Below the pieces are notes generated by a model. The model was not told the origin of the DNA. It saw only the letters and a program-made list of their open reading frames with translations, and made no database searches. The translations under genes were made by a program, and so were the position numbers. From Micromonospora parva (lineage in GTDB: Bacteria; Actinomycetota; Actinomycetes; Mycobacteriales; Micromonosporaceae): a stretch of DNA of 64,000 nucleotides. Numbering within the stretch: position 1 is the first letter of the stretch; each line of letters opens with the position of its first letter. The stretch spans positions 186,001-250,000 of the forward strand of contig NZ_JNZS01000010.1 in NCBI RefSeq assembly GCF_000718515.1, given 5' to 3'. Below, in pieces: positions 1 through 8,106 of this stretch.

Positions 1-1467
1 TACGACGAGGAGCACGTCGCGCAGCTCTCCGCTGTCAACGTGGCGCTGCACGCCCACGCCCTGCTGCACCGCGACGTGGACTACATCGTCCGCGACGGCA
101 CCGTCGAGCTGGTCGACGAGATGCGCGGCCGGGTGGCCCAGCGCCGCCGCTGGCCGGACGGCCTCCAGGCCGCTGTCGAGGCCAAGGAGGGGCTGGACGC
201 CACCGCCGAGGGTGAGGTGCTCGGCACCATCGCCATGCAGGCGTACATCGCGCTCTACCCGAAGGTGTGCGGGATGACCGCCACCGCCGTGCACGTCGGC
301 GACCAGCTGCGGGAGTTCTTCAACCTCGAGGTCGCGGTGATCCCGCCGAACACCCCGTGCATCCGTGAGGACGAGCCGGACCGCATCTACGCCACCCGGG
401 CCGAGAAGGACGAGGCGCTCGTCGACGAGATCCAGCGCGCGCACGCCAAGGGGCGGCCGGTGCTGGTCGGCACCCTGGACGTCAAGGAGTCCGAAGGGCT
501 GGCCGCCGGGCTGAACGCTGCCGGGGTGCCCTGCGTCGTGCTGAACGCCAAGAACGACGACGAGGAGGCGGCGATCATCGCCGAGGCCGGCGCGTACGGC
601 GCGGTCACCGTCTCCACCCAGATGGCCGGCCGGGGCGTCGACATCCGGCTCGGCGGCAGCGACCAGAGCGACAGGGAGCGGGTCGCCGAGCTGGGCGGGC
701 TCTACGTGATCGGCAGCGGCCGGCACGACAGCCGCCGGGTGGACGACCAGCTGCGCGGCCGGGCCGGCCGGCAGGGCGACCCCGGTGGCTCGGTCTTCTT
801 CGTCAGCCTGGAGGACGACCTCGTGGTCCGGCACGCCGCCGACTCGGTGCCGGCCTCGCCGCGGATGAACGCCGACGGCCTGGTGACCGACGACCAGGTC
901 GACTACGCGGTGGAGCACGCCCAGCGGGTCGCCGAGGGCGTCAACCACGAGATCCACCGCAACACCTGGCGCTACAGCGTGGTGATCGAGCAGCAGCGCA
1001 AGGCCCTCGCCGCGCGCCGGGAGCGATTGCTGACCAGCGACGTGGCAGCGGTGATGCTGCTGGAGAAGGAGCCCGAGAAGGCCGGCGAGATGGACGAGGA
1101 CCTGCTCGCCCGTGCCGCGCGGTCGATCGCGCTCTACCACCTGGACCGGCTCTGGGCCGAGCACCTGGCCGAGCTGTCGGAGGTCCGTGAGGGCGTGCAC
1201 CTGCGCGCCCTGGGCCGGCTCGACCCGCTGGACGAGTTCCACCGGGCTGCGGTGCCCGCGTTCAACGACCTGATCCCGGAGATCGAGGCCCGCACCATCG
1301 CCACCTTCAACGAGACCGAATTCGATGAGGATTGGCAGCCCGACGACGGCACCCTGGTCCGGCCCACCGCCACGTGGACGTACCTGGTGCACGACAACCC
1401 GTTCGGGTCCGAGCTCGACCGCCTGATCGCGTCGATCGGGCGGCGGCTCAGCGGCACCTCGCGCTGA
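1..1467 (+). CDS. secA2: Accessory Sec translocase ATPase SecA2, C-terminal part (cut by window edge)
   Basis: The open frame runs in from the left edge, so only the last 488 residues are seen. It carries SecA hallmarks: the second helicase-like domain with STQMAGRGVDIRLGG near visible residues 205-220 and QLRGRAGRQGDPGGSVFF (arginine-finger motif) near 250-270, followed by helical scaffold/wing sequence. It ends without the Cys-rich zinc tail of canonical SecA, which fits SecA2. SecA2 is a peripheral membrane ATPase that helps export a subset of proteins. The assignment to SecA2 rather than SecA1 rests on the short, tail-less C-terminus and is likely, not certain. A strong hairpin follows directly. 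Confidence 0.88.
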   Translation, partial: YDEEHVAQLSAVNVALHAHALLHRDVDYIVRDGTVELVDEMRGRVAQRRRWPDGLQAAVEAKEGLDATAEGEVLGTIAMQAYIALYPKVCGMTATAVHVGDQLREFFNLEVAVIPPNTPCIREDEPDRIYATRAEKDEALVDEIQRAHAKGRPVLVGTLDVKESEGLAAGLNAAGVPCVVLNAKNDDEEAAIIAEAGAYGAVTVSTQMAGRGVDIRLGGSDQSDRERVAELGGLYVIGSGRHDSRRVDDQLRGRAGRQGDPGGSVFFVSLEDDLVVRHAADSVPASPRMNADGLVTDDQVDYAVEHAQRVAEGVNHEIHRNTWRYSVVIEQQRKALAARRERLLTSDVAAVMLLEKEPEKAGEMDEDLLARAARSIALYHLDRLWAEHLAELSEVREGVHLRALGRLDPLDEFHRAAVPAFNDLIPEIEARTIATFNETEFDEDWQPDDGTLVRPTATWTYLVHDNPFGSELDRLIASIGRRLSGTSR

Positions 1468-1480
1468 GTTACCGGACGTC

Positions 1481-1518
1481 GGGGCCCCGTCGCGCCTTCC
1501 GGCGCGACAGGGGCCCCG
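1481..1518 (+). terminator. Hairpin terminator after secA2
   Basis: Arms GGGGCCCC-GTCGCGCC and GGCGCGAC-A-GGGGCCCC pair over 16 bp with one bulged A and a 4-nt loop, 14 nt after the secA2 stop. There is no T-run, as is usual in high-GC actinomycetes. Confidence 0.8.
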
Positions 1519-1588
1519 ATTTACGCCGTTTCGACCCGGGTTTCCGAGGGTAGTAGGGCTGGTCGGTCGAGTCGGGAGAGAGCAGACG

Positions 1589-1651
1589 ATGACACAGGTG
1601 ACGATGCGTGCCGGGCAGGCGCGAAACGGCACGGAGGCTGCACACCGGTGA
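1589..1651 (+). CDS. Possible 20-codon leader peptide overlapping the GAF-ANTAR start
   Basis: An ATG 15 nt after the start of a GGGAGAG stretch opens a 20-residue frame (begins MTQVTMRAGQ). Its TGA lies inside the GTGA of the downstream GTG start, the layout of translational coupling. No homology can be claimed for so short a peptide. It may be chance, or the real gene could be regulated through it. Confidence 0.2.
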   Translation: MTQVTMRAGQARNGTEAAHR

Positions 1652-2388
1652 ACCTCGACACGCGGGAACCGGTGGTGCAGACACTCGGCGTCCTGGAAGC
1701 AGCCGCGCTGTTACGGGAGCTGACCGCCGGGCTGATCGCCCTGACCGACTTTGATGAGGCTCTGCTGGCCCTGGTCCGGGTCACCCGGGACGCCGTCGCC
1801 GGGGTGCGCTGGTGCGGGTTCACCGCGCTGCGGGCCGGCGAGCCGGCCGGGGTGGCCGCCTCCGACGAAGGGCTGGCCGGGCTCGACGATCTGCGACACG
1901 GTCCGGACTCGCCGGCGATGAGCGCGATCCGTCGCCGCGAGATGATCCTCGCCGCCGACCTGGACCGTGAGCCCCGCTGGCCGGCCTGGACGGCGCGCGC
2001 CCGCGACCTCGGCGTACGCGGGGTGATCTCCGCGCCGGTCGACATCGACGACCAGGTGATCGGCGCGATCAACCTGTACGCCGCCGCGCCGGACCTGTTG
2101 ACCCCGCAACACCAGTTGACCGCGATGCTGCTCGCCGAACACGCCGGACTGCTGCTCGCCGCCGTCCGCGACCGCAGCCGGCAGCTCACCCTCGCAGGTG
2201 TTCGGGACGCCTCGCTCCTGCAGGACGGAGTGGTCGGCCAGGCCGTCGGCGTGATCATGACGCAGCGCGGTTGCCCGCCGGCCGAGGCCCTCGACGTGCT
2301 GCGGACCGCCGCGTCGTCACTGGACATACCGCTGCGCGAGGTGGCCGAACGGCTGGTCCGGACAGTCTCCCGCTCACGCGACACCTGA
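1648..2388 (+). CDS. GAF and ANTAR domain RNA-binding antitermination regulator
   Basis: This 246-residue protein has an N-terminal GAF sensor domain (about residues 20-170; VISAPVDIDDQVIGAINLYA is typical GAF core) and a C-terminal ANTAR three-helix domain (about 185-240; VVGQAVGVIMTQRGCPPAEA then ALDVLRTAASSLDIPL). ANTAR domains bind paired hairpins in nascent RNA and prevent termination; the GAF domain probably senses a small ligand or redox state. The GTG start is chosen because GGAGG lies 10 nt upstream. No phosphoacceptor domain is present. The target RNAs cannot be seen here. Confidence 0.9.
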   Translation: MNLDTREPVVQTLGVLEAAALLRELTAGLIALTDFDEALLALVRVTRDAVAGVRWCGFTALRAGEPAGVAASDEGLAGLDDLRHGPDSPAMSAIRRREMILAADLDREPRWPAWTARARDLGVRGVISAPVDIDDQVIGAINLYAAAPDLLTPQHQLTAMLLAEHAGLLLAAVRDRSRQLTLAGVRDASLLQDGVVGQAVGVIMTQRGCPPAEALDVLRTAASSLDIPLREVAERLVRTVSRSRDT

Positions 2389-2401
2389 CCACCCCGGCCC
2401 G

Positions 2402-2583
2402 GCGTCCCGCGCGGTCCCCGCATTCCGGCGTCCCCGCGTTCCGCGCGGTCCTGGCGTTCCGCGCGGTCCTGGCGTTCCGCGCGGTCCGCGCCTCCCGGCG
2501 TCCCCGTGTCCGCGCGGTCCCCGCGTCCTGGCGTTCCGCGCGGTCCCCGGGTCCTCGGGTCCGCGCGTCCGCGCGGTCCCCGC
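2402..2583. repeat. GC-rich degenerate tandem repeat (about 18-bp unit)
   Basis: The gap between the GAF-ANTAR gene and the DUF2231 gene opens with copies of GGCGTTCCGCGCGGTCCT, two of them adjacent and nearly perfect, the rest expanded or degenerate. All frames through it translate to Arg/Ala/Pro-rich low complexity, so it is not coding. Confidence 0.75.
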
Positions 2584-2584
2584 T

Positions 2585-2661
2585 TGATCGACTCGCGTTT
2601 CTTGAAGTCGGGGTGTCCGGGTCGGTGGGACGGCCCGGTTTTCTGAAACCCGAGTGGATCA
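2585..2661. repeat. Dispersed palindromic element, family A, copy 1
   Basis: The ends TGATCGACTCGCGTTTC and GAAACCCGAGTGGATCA are imperfect inverted repeats of about 17 bp around a GTCGGGGTGTCC-containing core. Related copies occur near 14.5 kb and 49.3 kb, always in intergenic DNA, so this is a dispersed element rather than a private terminator. Confidence 0.8.
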
Positions 2662-2665
2662 CTCC

Positions 2666-2724
2666 TGATGTCGGGGTGTCCCGGCCGCCCGGATGGCGCG
2701 GTTTTCTGAAACGCGAGTGGATCA
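2666..2724. repeat. Family A element, partial copy lacking the left arm
   Basis: It repeats the core (GTCGGGGTGTCCCGG) and right arm (GGTTTTCTGAAACGCGAGTG) of the preceding element almost exactly, giving a tandem one-and-a-half copy. The rest of the gap to 2839 shows nothing recognisable apart from the GGAGG of the next gene. Confidence 0.7.
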
Positions 2725-2839
2725 GGGCGGGTGGTGTCCGTTCGTCCGGTCAGCGACGAGTCGGACCGTTTCGTTTCGTCTCGACCGACCCCGGGTAGCA
2801 CTCTGGTCAGGTGAGCTGCGCCGACCCGGGGGAGGACCG

Positions 2840-3325
2840 ATGCAGAGCCGGCTGCGGGTGCAGGGGCATCCGATCCAACCGATGCTGGTGACGTTCCCGC
2901 TCGGGCTGTTCGTCAGTGCCACCGTCTTCGATCTCACCGACGTCGTCGGCGGGCCCGCGTTCTTCGGCGAGGTCGGCTACTGGACGGGCATCGCCGCGCT
3001 CGTCGCTGCCGCGCTGACCGCCGTGGCCGGCATGGTCGACCTGTGGGACGTTCCGGGTGACCGTACCCGCCGCACCGCAGTCGCCTTCAATCTGGTGAAC
3101 GCGGTCATGGCCGCCATGTTCCTGCTCACCTGCCTGGTCCGGTCACATTCCCCGCAGCGCGGCGCGTCGGTCGCGATCCTGGTCACCGAGCTGGTCGCGT
3201 TGGCCGTCGGCGGGGTCGGCGTGCACCTGGGCGCCCGGCTGATGCGTCAGTTCGACAGCGGCCGTGTCGAGGCTGGCGGCCTGGACGCGCTCGCCGGCTC
3301 CACCGGCGAGATCGCCCGCCCCTGA
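2840..3325 (+). CDS. DUF2231 family membrane protein
   Basis: The ATG at 2840 follows GGGGGAGG with good spacing and gives 161 residues. The start RVQGHPIQPMLVTFPLGLF is the DUF2231 signature (HPxHP-like motif before the first helix). About four hydrophobic segments follow (around residues 12-32, 45-65, 80-100 and 110-130), then a polar tail. It is an inner-membrane protein whose family is sometimes linked to redox or cytochrome-like functions, but no haem ligand set beyond the N-terminal His is evident. Function unknown. Confidence 0.8.
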   Translation: MQSRLRVQGHPIQPMLVTFPLGLFVSATVFDLTDVVGGPAFFGEVGYWTGIAALVAAALTAVAGMVDLWDVPGDRTRRTAVAFNLVNAVMAAMFLLTCLVRSHSPQRGASVAILVTELVALAVGGVGVHLGARLMRQFDSGRVEAGGLDALAGSTGEIARP

Positions 3326-3440
3326 CCGACCCGCCCGCAAGAACGCCGTGCGCGTGAGCCGGGCCGCTGGTCATCCGCACGGCGTCAAGTCACCCGCACC
3401 GGGTCGAGCATCCGGGCGGTTTGCGGTCTACCATCCGCGG

Positions 3441-3635
3441 ATGACCTCCTCGCTGGACACGCTGCCGAAGATCGGTGCGCCGGCCACCCGGGCCCTGCAC
3501 GGCGCCGGCTACACCGCGTTGCGTCAGCTCGCGGGCGTCCCCCGGGCGGATCTGGCCAGGCTGCACGGCATGGGCCCGAAGGCGCTCGACATCCTGCAGT
3601 CCGCCCTCGAAGAGCACAGGCTCGGTCTCGGCTGA
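3441..3635 (+). CDS. Small helix-hairpin-helix protein
   Basis: A 64-residue protein with two helix-hairpin-helix turns, LPKIGAPATRALHGAGYTA and ARLHGMGPKALDILQSAL, resembling the RNA polymerase alpha C-terminal/HhH fold found in many short actinobacterial proteins. This suggests binding to the DNA backbone without sequence preference. TACCAT lies exactly 6 nt before the ATG and there is no ribosome binding site, so the mRNA is probably leaderless. Precise role unknown. Confidence 0.75.
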   Translation: MTSSLDTLPKIGAPATRALHGAGYTALRQLAGVPRADLARLHGMGPKALDILQSALEEHRLGLG

Positions 3636-3704
3636 GGCACCGCCGCCGCTCAGCCGGCGGCAAATGGGTTGCCGCCCGGGTGACCGGCCGCGAGGCTGAC
3701 CGCC

Positions 3705-4463
3705 ATGACTGTCGAGCGTGACGCCGAGGACCTGATAGCGGAGGCCGCCGCGGCGCCCGTCGATGGTTGGGGCTTCGGTTGGCTGGCCGGCCGGGCCACC
3801 GAGGAACGTCCACCCTGGGGGTACGCGCGGCTCGTCGCCGACCGGATGGCGTCCGCCGATGCGGCACTGGACGTGGACACCGGCGGCGGGGAGGTGCTCG
3901 CCGAGGTGCCGCGTCGACCGAGGCTGCTGACGGCGACCGAGGCGTGGCCGCCGAACGTCGAGGTCGCCCGACGGACCCTGCGTCGGATCGGTGCGTCGGT
4001 GGTGGCGGTCGCGCCGGACGGGCCGCTGCCGTTTCGCGACGCCTCGTTCGACCTGGTGGTCAGTCGGCATCCGGTGCGTACCGACTGGGTGCAGACGGCC
4101 CGGGTGCTGCGGCCGGGCGGGACGTTCCTGTCGCAGCAGATCGGGGCCGGCACCATGCGGGAGTTGAGTGAGGCGATGCTCGGGCCGTTGCCGCCGCCGG
4201 CGCAGCGCCACCCCGAGCAGGCGGCCGCCGCTGCCGAAGCCGCTGGCCTGCGGGTGGTCGACCTGCGTCGGGCCACCCTGCGGGCGACCTTCGCCGACAT
4301 CGGCGCGGTGGTCTGGTTCCTGCGCAAGGTGATCTGGACGGTGCCCGGGTTCACTGTCGAGCGCTACCGCGCACCCCTGGCCAACCTGCACCGCCGCATC
4401 GTCGACGAGGGCCCCTTCGTCGCCCACGCCCACCGTTTCCTCATCGAGGCCACCCACCCCTGA
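3705..4463 (+). CDS. Class I SAM-dependent methyltransferase
   Basis: This 252-residue protein has the class I methyltransferase pattern: ALDVDTGGGEVL (motif I, SAM loop) near residues 53-64, an acidic/hydrophobic segment FDLVVSRHPV (motif IV region) near 116-125, and ARVLRPGGTFLSQQIG (post-motif) near 132-147. The substrate cannot be read from the sequence. It stands alone on the plus strand and converges on the DUF3500 gene; a long palindrome fills the gap. Confidence 0.85.
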   Translation: MTVERDAEDLIAEAAAAPVDGWGFGWLAGRATEERPPWGYARLVADRMASADAALDVDTGGGEVLAEVPRRPRLLTATEAWPPNVEVARRTLRRIGASVVAVAPDGPLPFRDASFDLVVSRHPVRTDWVQTARVLRPGGTFLSQQIGAGTMRELSEAMLGPLPPPAQRHPEQAAAAAEAAGLRVVDLRRATLRATFADIGAVVWFLRKVIWTVPGFTVERYRAPLANLHRRIVDEGPFVAHAHRFLIEATHP

Positions 4464-4477
4464 CCCCCTGGACATGC

Positions 4478-4551
4478 GCCGATCTTGCACTTTCGGTCGC
4501 CGCAAAAGCCGCCCACCCGGACAGACCGACCACCGAAACTGCAAGATCGGC
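4478..4551. repeat. Long palindrome, family B, between convergent genes
   Basis: GCCGATCTTGCACTTTCGGT (4478-4497) and ACCGAAACTGCAAGATCGGC (4532-4551) are 20-bp arms with one mismatch around a 34-nt loop. It may end both convergent transcripts. A run of GGGAGT repeats follows at about 4553-4575. Confidence 0.85.
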
Positions 4552-4593
4552 GGGAGTGGGAGTGGGAGTGGGGCGCGGGTGGGGGCGCGGGGG

Positions 4594-5544
4594 TCAGTGG
4601 GGGTGGGTGTGGTGGTGGGTGGCCAGGACGTCGGCGCCGAAGTCGCTGGCGGGGCGGCGCAGCACTGTGTGCGCGTGGTTGCCGTCCGCTGTGGTGTTGT
4701 CGTACTCGATCAGCAGGTCGTCGCCCTGCACCCGGTAGTAGTGCCGCCGCCCGGGTTGGGTCGGGCCGGCCCAGGCGAAGTGCAGCGCGCCGGCGTCCAG
4801 TCGGGTCGCCTCCCGGATGGCCAGCTCGGGCGGCAGCCGGTCGAGGTAGAGGGCGACCACCTGGTCGAGCAGCGCGCGGCCGGTCGGTCCGAGCCGCCGC
4901 GCCGGTACGCCGAGCGGCTCCAGCGGCCCGTCGACCCGCCCACGGGTGGCGCTGATGATGTCCGCCGGCGCCTCTTCGGCGATGATGGCGGCGGCCCGTT
5001 CGGCCGGGCCCAGCGCGTCGAGCAGGGCGCGGGCCAGGTCCTCCTCGACGCCCAGTGGGCGGGAGACCGGCCGGCCGGCGTAGCGGACGGCGGCCGGGTT
5101 GGCGCCGAAGAAGATCGGCGCGGGGGAGACCTGACCGTCCACCACTGTCATGTTCACCGACAGGTGGTGGCCTTCGAGTCGCCACGCCCAGCGGTCGTCG
5201 CGCGCCGGGTCGCCGAACACGGCCACCCAGTAGTCGGCGCTGTGCCGCCCGCGCTGCCAGCCCTCGGCCCGGTCCAGCACCTCCTCCAGGGAGATGATGG
5301 CCATGGCCTGCGCGTACGCCGAGGGGCTGAGCGCGGTGGCCAGCAGCCGGTGCGCGGCCTTGCGGGCGGTGACGTCGAGGTCGGCGAGGCAGACGCCCGG
5401 TCGGGGTCGGGGCCGGTATTCCAGCCAGCGGCGGGCCGCCTCGTCGTCGAACGAGTGCGCGGCGCGCTCGCGGGCGGCGGGGTCGAGCGCGGTCAGCAGC
5501 GCGGTGCCGGCGGCCCGCATCTGCTCCGGCAAGGGATCTTCCAC
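4594..5544 (-). CDS. DUF3500 domain protein
   Basis: A 316-residue protein matching the DUF3500 pattern: a helical N-terminus, RLEGHHLSVNMTVVDG near residues 126-141, APIFFGANPAAVRYAG shortly after, and a C-terminal half with GRRHYYRVQGDDLLIEYDN and a His-rich end (THHHTHPH). No enzyme activity is established for the family, but the clustered His residues could bind metal. TATACA sits 6 nt before the GTG start without a ribosome binding site. It lies 31 bp downstream of the ankyrin gene on the same strand and may be cotranscribed with it. Confidence 0.78.
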   Translation of the reverse strand: MEDPLPEQMRAAGTALLTALDPAARERAAHSFDDEAARRWLEYRPRPRPGVCLADLDVTARKAAHRLLATALSPSAYAQAMAIISLEEVLDRAEGWQRGRHSADYWVAVFGDPARDDRWAWRLEGHHLSVNMTVVDGQVSPAPIFFGANPAAVRYAGRPVSRPLGVEEDLARALLDALGPAERAAAIIAEEAPADIISATRGRVDGPLEPLGVPARRLGPTGRALLDQVVALYLDRLPPELAIREATRLDAGALHFAWAGPTQPGRRHYYRVQGDDLLIEYDNTTADGNHAHTVLRRPASDFGADVLATHHHTHPH

Positions 5545-5575
5545 CGCCCCTGTATACCGCCAGGCCGGGCCGGTG

Positions 5576-5968
5576 TCAGCCGACGCGCAGCAGCTCGGTC
5601 ATCTCCGGCAGGTCGAAGAAGCGCGCGGTTTCGAGGGCCGACGGGTTGCCGTGTGCCGGGTCGGCGCCGGCGGCGAGCAGCGCGCGGACCGCTTCGGTGC
5701 TGCTGCGGAAGACCGCCGCGGCCAGCGCGGTCTGACCCCGGTCGTTGGCCCGGGTGTGGTCGGCGCCGCGGCTGAGCAGGGCGGCCACCGTGTCCGGGTG
5801 GGAGTGGTACGCGGCGAGGATGAGCAGCGTGTCGCCCTTGTCGTTGGTGAGGTTGACCGGCAGGCCGGCGTCGAGTTGTGCCGCCAGTTCGTCGGTGGAG
5901 CCGGCCCGGGCCAGGTCGAACATCCGGTGCGCGAACGCCAGCGTCTCGGCGTCGAGGTCCTCGGTCAC
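5576..5968 (-). CDS. Ankyrin repeat protein
   Basis: A 130-residue protein with about three ankyrin units, each with the (N/D)xxGxTxLxxA pattern: NDKGDTLLILAAYHSH, NDRGQTALAAAVFRSS and a degenerate third one. It probably mediates protein contacts in the cytoplasm; no enzymatic domain is fused. The start is GTG with TAACCT placed exactly 6 nt upstream and no ribosome binding site, suggesting a leaderless message. It precedes the DUF3500 gene in the same direction. Confidence 0.85.
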   Translation of the reverse strand: MTEDLDAETLAFAHRMFDLARAGSTDELAAQLDAGLPVNLTNDKGDTLLILAAYHSHPDTVAALLSRGADHTRANDRGQTALAAAVFRSSTEAVRALLAAGADPAHGNPSALETARFFDLPEMTELLRVG

Positions 5969-6032
5969 CGCCCCAGGTTAGTCGCACCGCTGCTGATAGG
6001 TTGCTCGGCCGGCGCGCTGGGGGAGGGATCCG

Positions 6033-6410
6033 ATGGGTGAGACGGTGTACGTGGGCAACGCGGGTGTCGACGGCGCCACCAACGCCGGTTGGCTGCTCGG
6101 GCATTTCGCGCCGCCGGGGGAGATCCGGCACAGCACCGACGTCGAGGTGAAGTGGGGTGTGCATCCGCCCGGGCAGGCGCGGTCGCGGTGGGCGACCGGC
6201 GAGCTGCGCACCACGCTGCTCGTCCTCGTCGAGGGGTGTTTCCGGGTGGAGCTGCCGGACCGGACGGTACGGCTGGCCGCGCCGGGCGACTACGTGGTGT
6301 GGGCTCGTGGGGTGGACCATTCCTGGTTCGCCGAGAGCGCGTCGGTGGTGTTGACAGTGCGGTGGCCGTCGTTGCCGGGCTACCGGGTGGACCCGCCCGT
6401 GCTGCGCTGA
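6033..6410 (+). CDS. Cupin-fold protein
   Basis: A 125-residue protein with a single cupin barrel: VKWGVHPPGQARSRWATGEL (motif 1 region) and VRLAAPGDYVVWARGVDHSWF (motif 2, with the PGD turn and His). Homologues in actinomycetes are often mislabelled 'signal peptidase I', but no signal-peptidase motif or membrane segment is present. It may bind a small ligand or metal. GGGGGAGGGA precedes the ATG. Confidence 0.7.
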   Translation: MGETVYVGNAGVDGATNAGWLLGHFAPPGEIRHSTDVEVKWGVHPPGQARSRWATGELRTTLLVLVEGCFRVELPDRTVRLAAPGDYVVWARGVDHSWFAESASVVLTVRWPSLPGYRVDPPVLR

Positions 6411-6450
6411 TCGACCCGTGGGGCTGACCGGCGTCCCACCAGGCGGAATT

Positions 6451-6484
6451 ACCTACTAAACCTATAGGCTTTGCCGTCTAGAGT
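6451..6484 (+). promoter_or_regulatory. AT-rich promoter/operator candidate upstream of cysteine dioxygenase
   Basis: The short gap between the cupin and dioxygenase genes holds an unusually AT-rich patch with the 8-bp palindrome CCTATAGG (6461-6468) inside CTACTAAACCTATAGG, and a possible -10 TAGAGT at 6479. In this GC-rich genome the patch is conspicuous. The regulator is unknown. Confidence 0.4.
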
Positions 6485-6522
6485 ACGAGGGCACCCCGCC
6501 GAACGACCCGCGAGGAACCGCC

Positions 6523-6978
6523 ATGACGCACCACCGTCCGGAGCTCGACCTGCTCACCGTTGCCGCCGGGTGGGCCGACCCGGCCGGCTGGCCGGTGGCG
6601 CTGCGGTTCGACCCCGCCGAGCGCTGGTACGCCCGCCTCGCCGTCACCGACGAGCACGAGGTGTGGGCGCTGAGCTGGCTGCCCGGGCAGGGCACCGACC
6701 TGCACGACCACGGCGGCTCCTCCGGAGCGTTCCGGGTGGTCGCCGGCGTGCTCACCGAGGAGACGGTCAGCGCCGGCCGCCTCCGCCCCCGACTGCTGCC
6801 CGCCGGTGCCGGCCGGCGCTTCGGCCCCCGGCACGTGCACCAGGTGACCAACCGGGGCGCGGACCCGGCGGTCAGCGTGCACGTCTACCGACCGGCACTG
6901 CTGCGCATGACCCGCTACCACCTGCGGGACGGTCGGCTGCGGGTCGCCGAGATCGCCGAGGCCGGCCGGTCCTGGTAG
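6523..6978 (+). CDS. Cysteine dioxygenase family protein
   Basis: A 151-residue cupin of the bacterial cysteine dioxygenase type I family. The metal site is visible as TDLHDHGGSSGAF (HxH near residues 65-67) and a later His in FGPRHVHQVTN. The enzyme would oxidise cysteine, or a related thiol, to the sulfinate with Fe(II) and oxygen. It is followed 41 bp later by a rhodanese-domain gene, so the pair probably serves sulfur turnover. The exact thiol substrate cannot be assigned. Confidence 0.85.
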   Translation: MTHHRPELDLLTVAAGWADPAGWPVALRFDPAERWYARLAVTDEHEVWALSWLPGQGTDLHDHGGSSGAFRVVAGVLTEETVSAGRLRPRLLPAGAGRRFGPRHVHQVTNRGADPAVSVHVYRPALLRMTRYHLRDGRLRVAEIAEAGRSW

Positions 6979-7019
6979 GTCGGCGCACCGAGATCCCCTG
7001 TCACCGGAAGGAACCGAGA

Positions 7020-7508
7020 ATGCAGATGACCGCCGAGCACTGTCCCGCCCCCGTGCCGCCGCCGGGCTCCCGGGGCATCGACGAGATCCTGGCCGCCGCC
7101 CGGGCCCGGCTGCGTCGACTGGACCCGGAGCGGGCGCACCTGGCGTACCGGAGCGGTGCGCTGCTGGTCGACATCCGCCCGGCCGCCCAGCGGGCCGCGC
7201 ACGGCGTGGTGCCGGGCTCGCTCATCGTCGAGCGCAACGTGCTGGAGTGGCGCTTCGACCCGCGCTGCCCAGCCCGGCTGCCGCAGGCCGTCGACTACGA
7301 CGTACCGGTGGTGATCCTCTGCCAGGAGGGCTACACCTCGTCGCTGGCCGCCGCCGCGTTGCAGGACGTCGGCCTGCACCGGGCCACCGACGTGGTCGGT
7401 GGGTTCGCGGCCTGGCGGATCGCCGGCCTGCCCGCCCTCGGCCCGACCCCCCTGCACCACCGCGCACCCCACGCGTCCCCGGTCAACGCCGGCCGGACGC
7501 GCCGCTGA
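7020..7508 (+). CDS. Rhodanese-domain sulfurtransferase
   Basis: A 162-residue protein with one rhodanese domain: YRSGALLVDIRPAAQRAAHG (N-terminal signature) and the active loop VVILCQEGYTSSLAA, whose Cys would carry the persulfide. The end (DVVGGFAAWRIAGLP) is the usual C-terminal signature. It would transfer sulfane sulfur, fitting its position just behind the cysteine dioxygenase. The ATG at 7020 is chosen because GGAAGGA lies about 8 nt upstream. Confidence 0.88.
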   Translation: MQMTAEHCPAPVPPPGSRGIDEILAAARARLRRLDPERAHLAYRSGALLVDIRPAAQRAAHGVVPGSLIVERNVLEWRFDPRCPARLPQAVDYDVPVVILCQEGYTSSLAAAALQDVGLHRATDVVGGFAAWRIAGLPALGPTPLHHRAPHASPVNAGRTRR

Positions 7509-7557
7509 CCGTCACGCCACACCCGGCGTGGCGGCCCACCGCCACTCAGGAGGCACC

Positions 7558-8106
7558 ATGTCCGTCGTCGCCATCCCCACCCGCCGCCACCCTGGGGTAC
7601 GCCCGGCCCGCCCGCGCACCGGCCCGACCCTGACCATCACCCTCGACCTCGCCCCGGGGCCGCTGAGCCCGCGGTTGGCCCGGCTGGTGCAGCTGCTCGG
7701 TGAGCTGGCCGAGTCGGGGGAGGGTCAACTGCGTGCCGTGCGGGACGCCACGCCGGGGCCGCACCCGGTCCCATCTCCCGCCACCGCCGAGCCGTCCGCC
7801 GACGAGGACCATGTCCGCATCCTGGCCGGGTCGCGGACGGTCCGCCGGGGCGACCACGTCATCGCGCTGACGCGCATCGAGTACGAGCTGCTGCTGTTCC
7901 TGGCCGAGCGGCCGCGCCGGGTCTTCACGCGCCTGCAACTGCTCTCCAGCGTCTGGGGCTACGAGCACGCGGTGGCCCGGACGGTGGACGTGCACGTCCG
8001 TCGGCTGCGCGCCAAGCTGGACGGCTCGGAGGTGATCACCACGGTCTACGGGGTCGGTTACCGGCTGGCCGACGCGGCGGCGATCAGCGTGGACCACAGC
8101 GGCTGA
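7558..8106 (+). CDS. Orphan OmpR/PhoB-type winged-helix protein (copy 1)
   Basis: This 182-residue protein has only the output half of a response regulator: a proline-rich N-terminus without a receiver domain or phosphoacceptor Asp, then a winged helix (about residues 90-175) with [39 protein letters not shown] and [10 protein letters not shown]. It should bind DNA. AGGAGG precedes the ATG. It lies 50 bp after the rhodanese gene, possibly in the same operon. A paralogue follows. Confidence 0.85.
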   Translation: MSVVAIPTRRHPGVRPARPRTGPTLTITLDLAPGPLSPRLARLVQLLGELAESGEGQLRAVRDATPGPHPVPSPATAEPSADEDHVRILAGSRTVRRGDHVIALTRIEYELLLFLAERPRRVFTRLQLLSSVWGYEHAVARTVDVHVRRLRAKLDGSEVITTVYGVGYRLADAAAISVDHSG

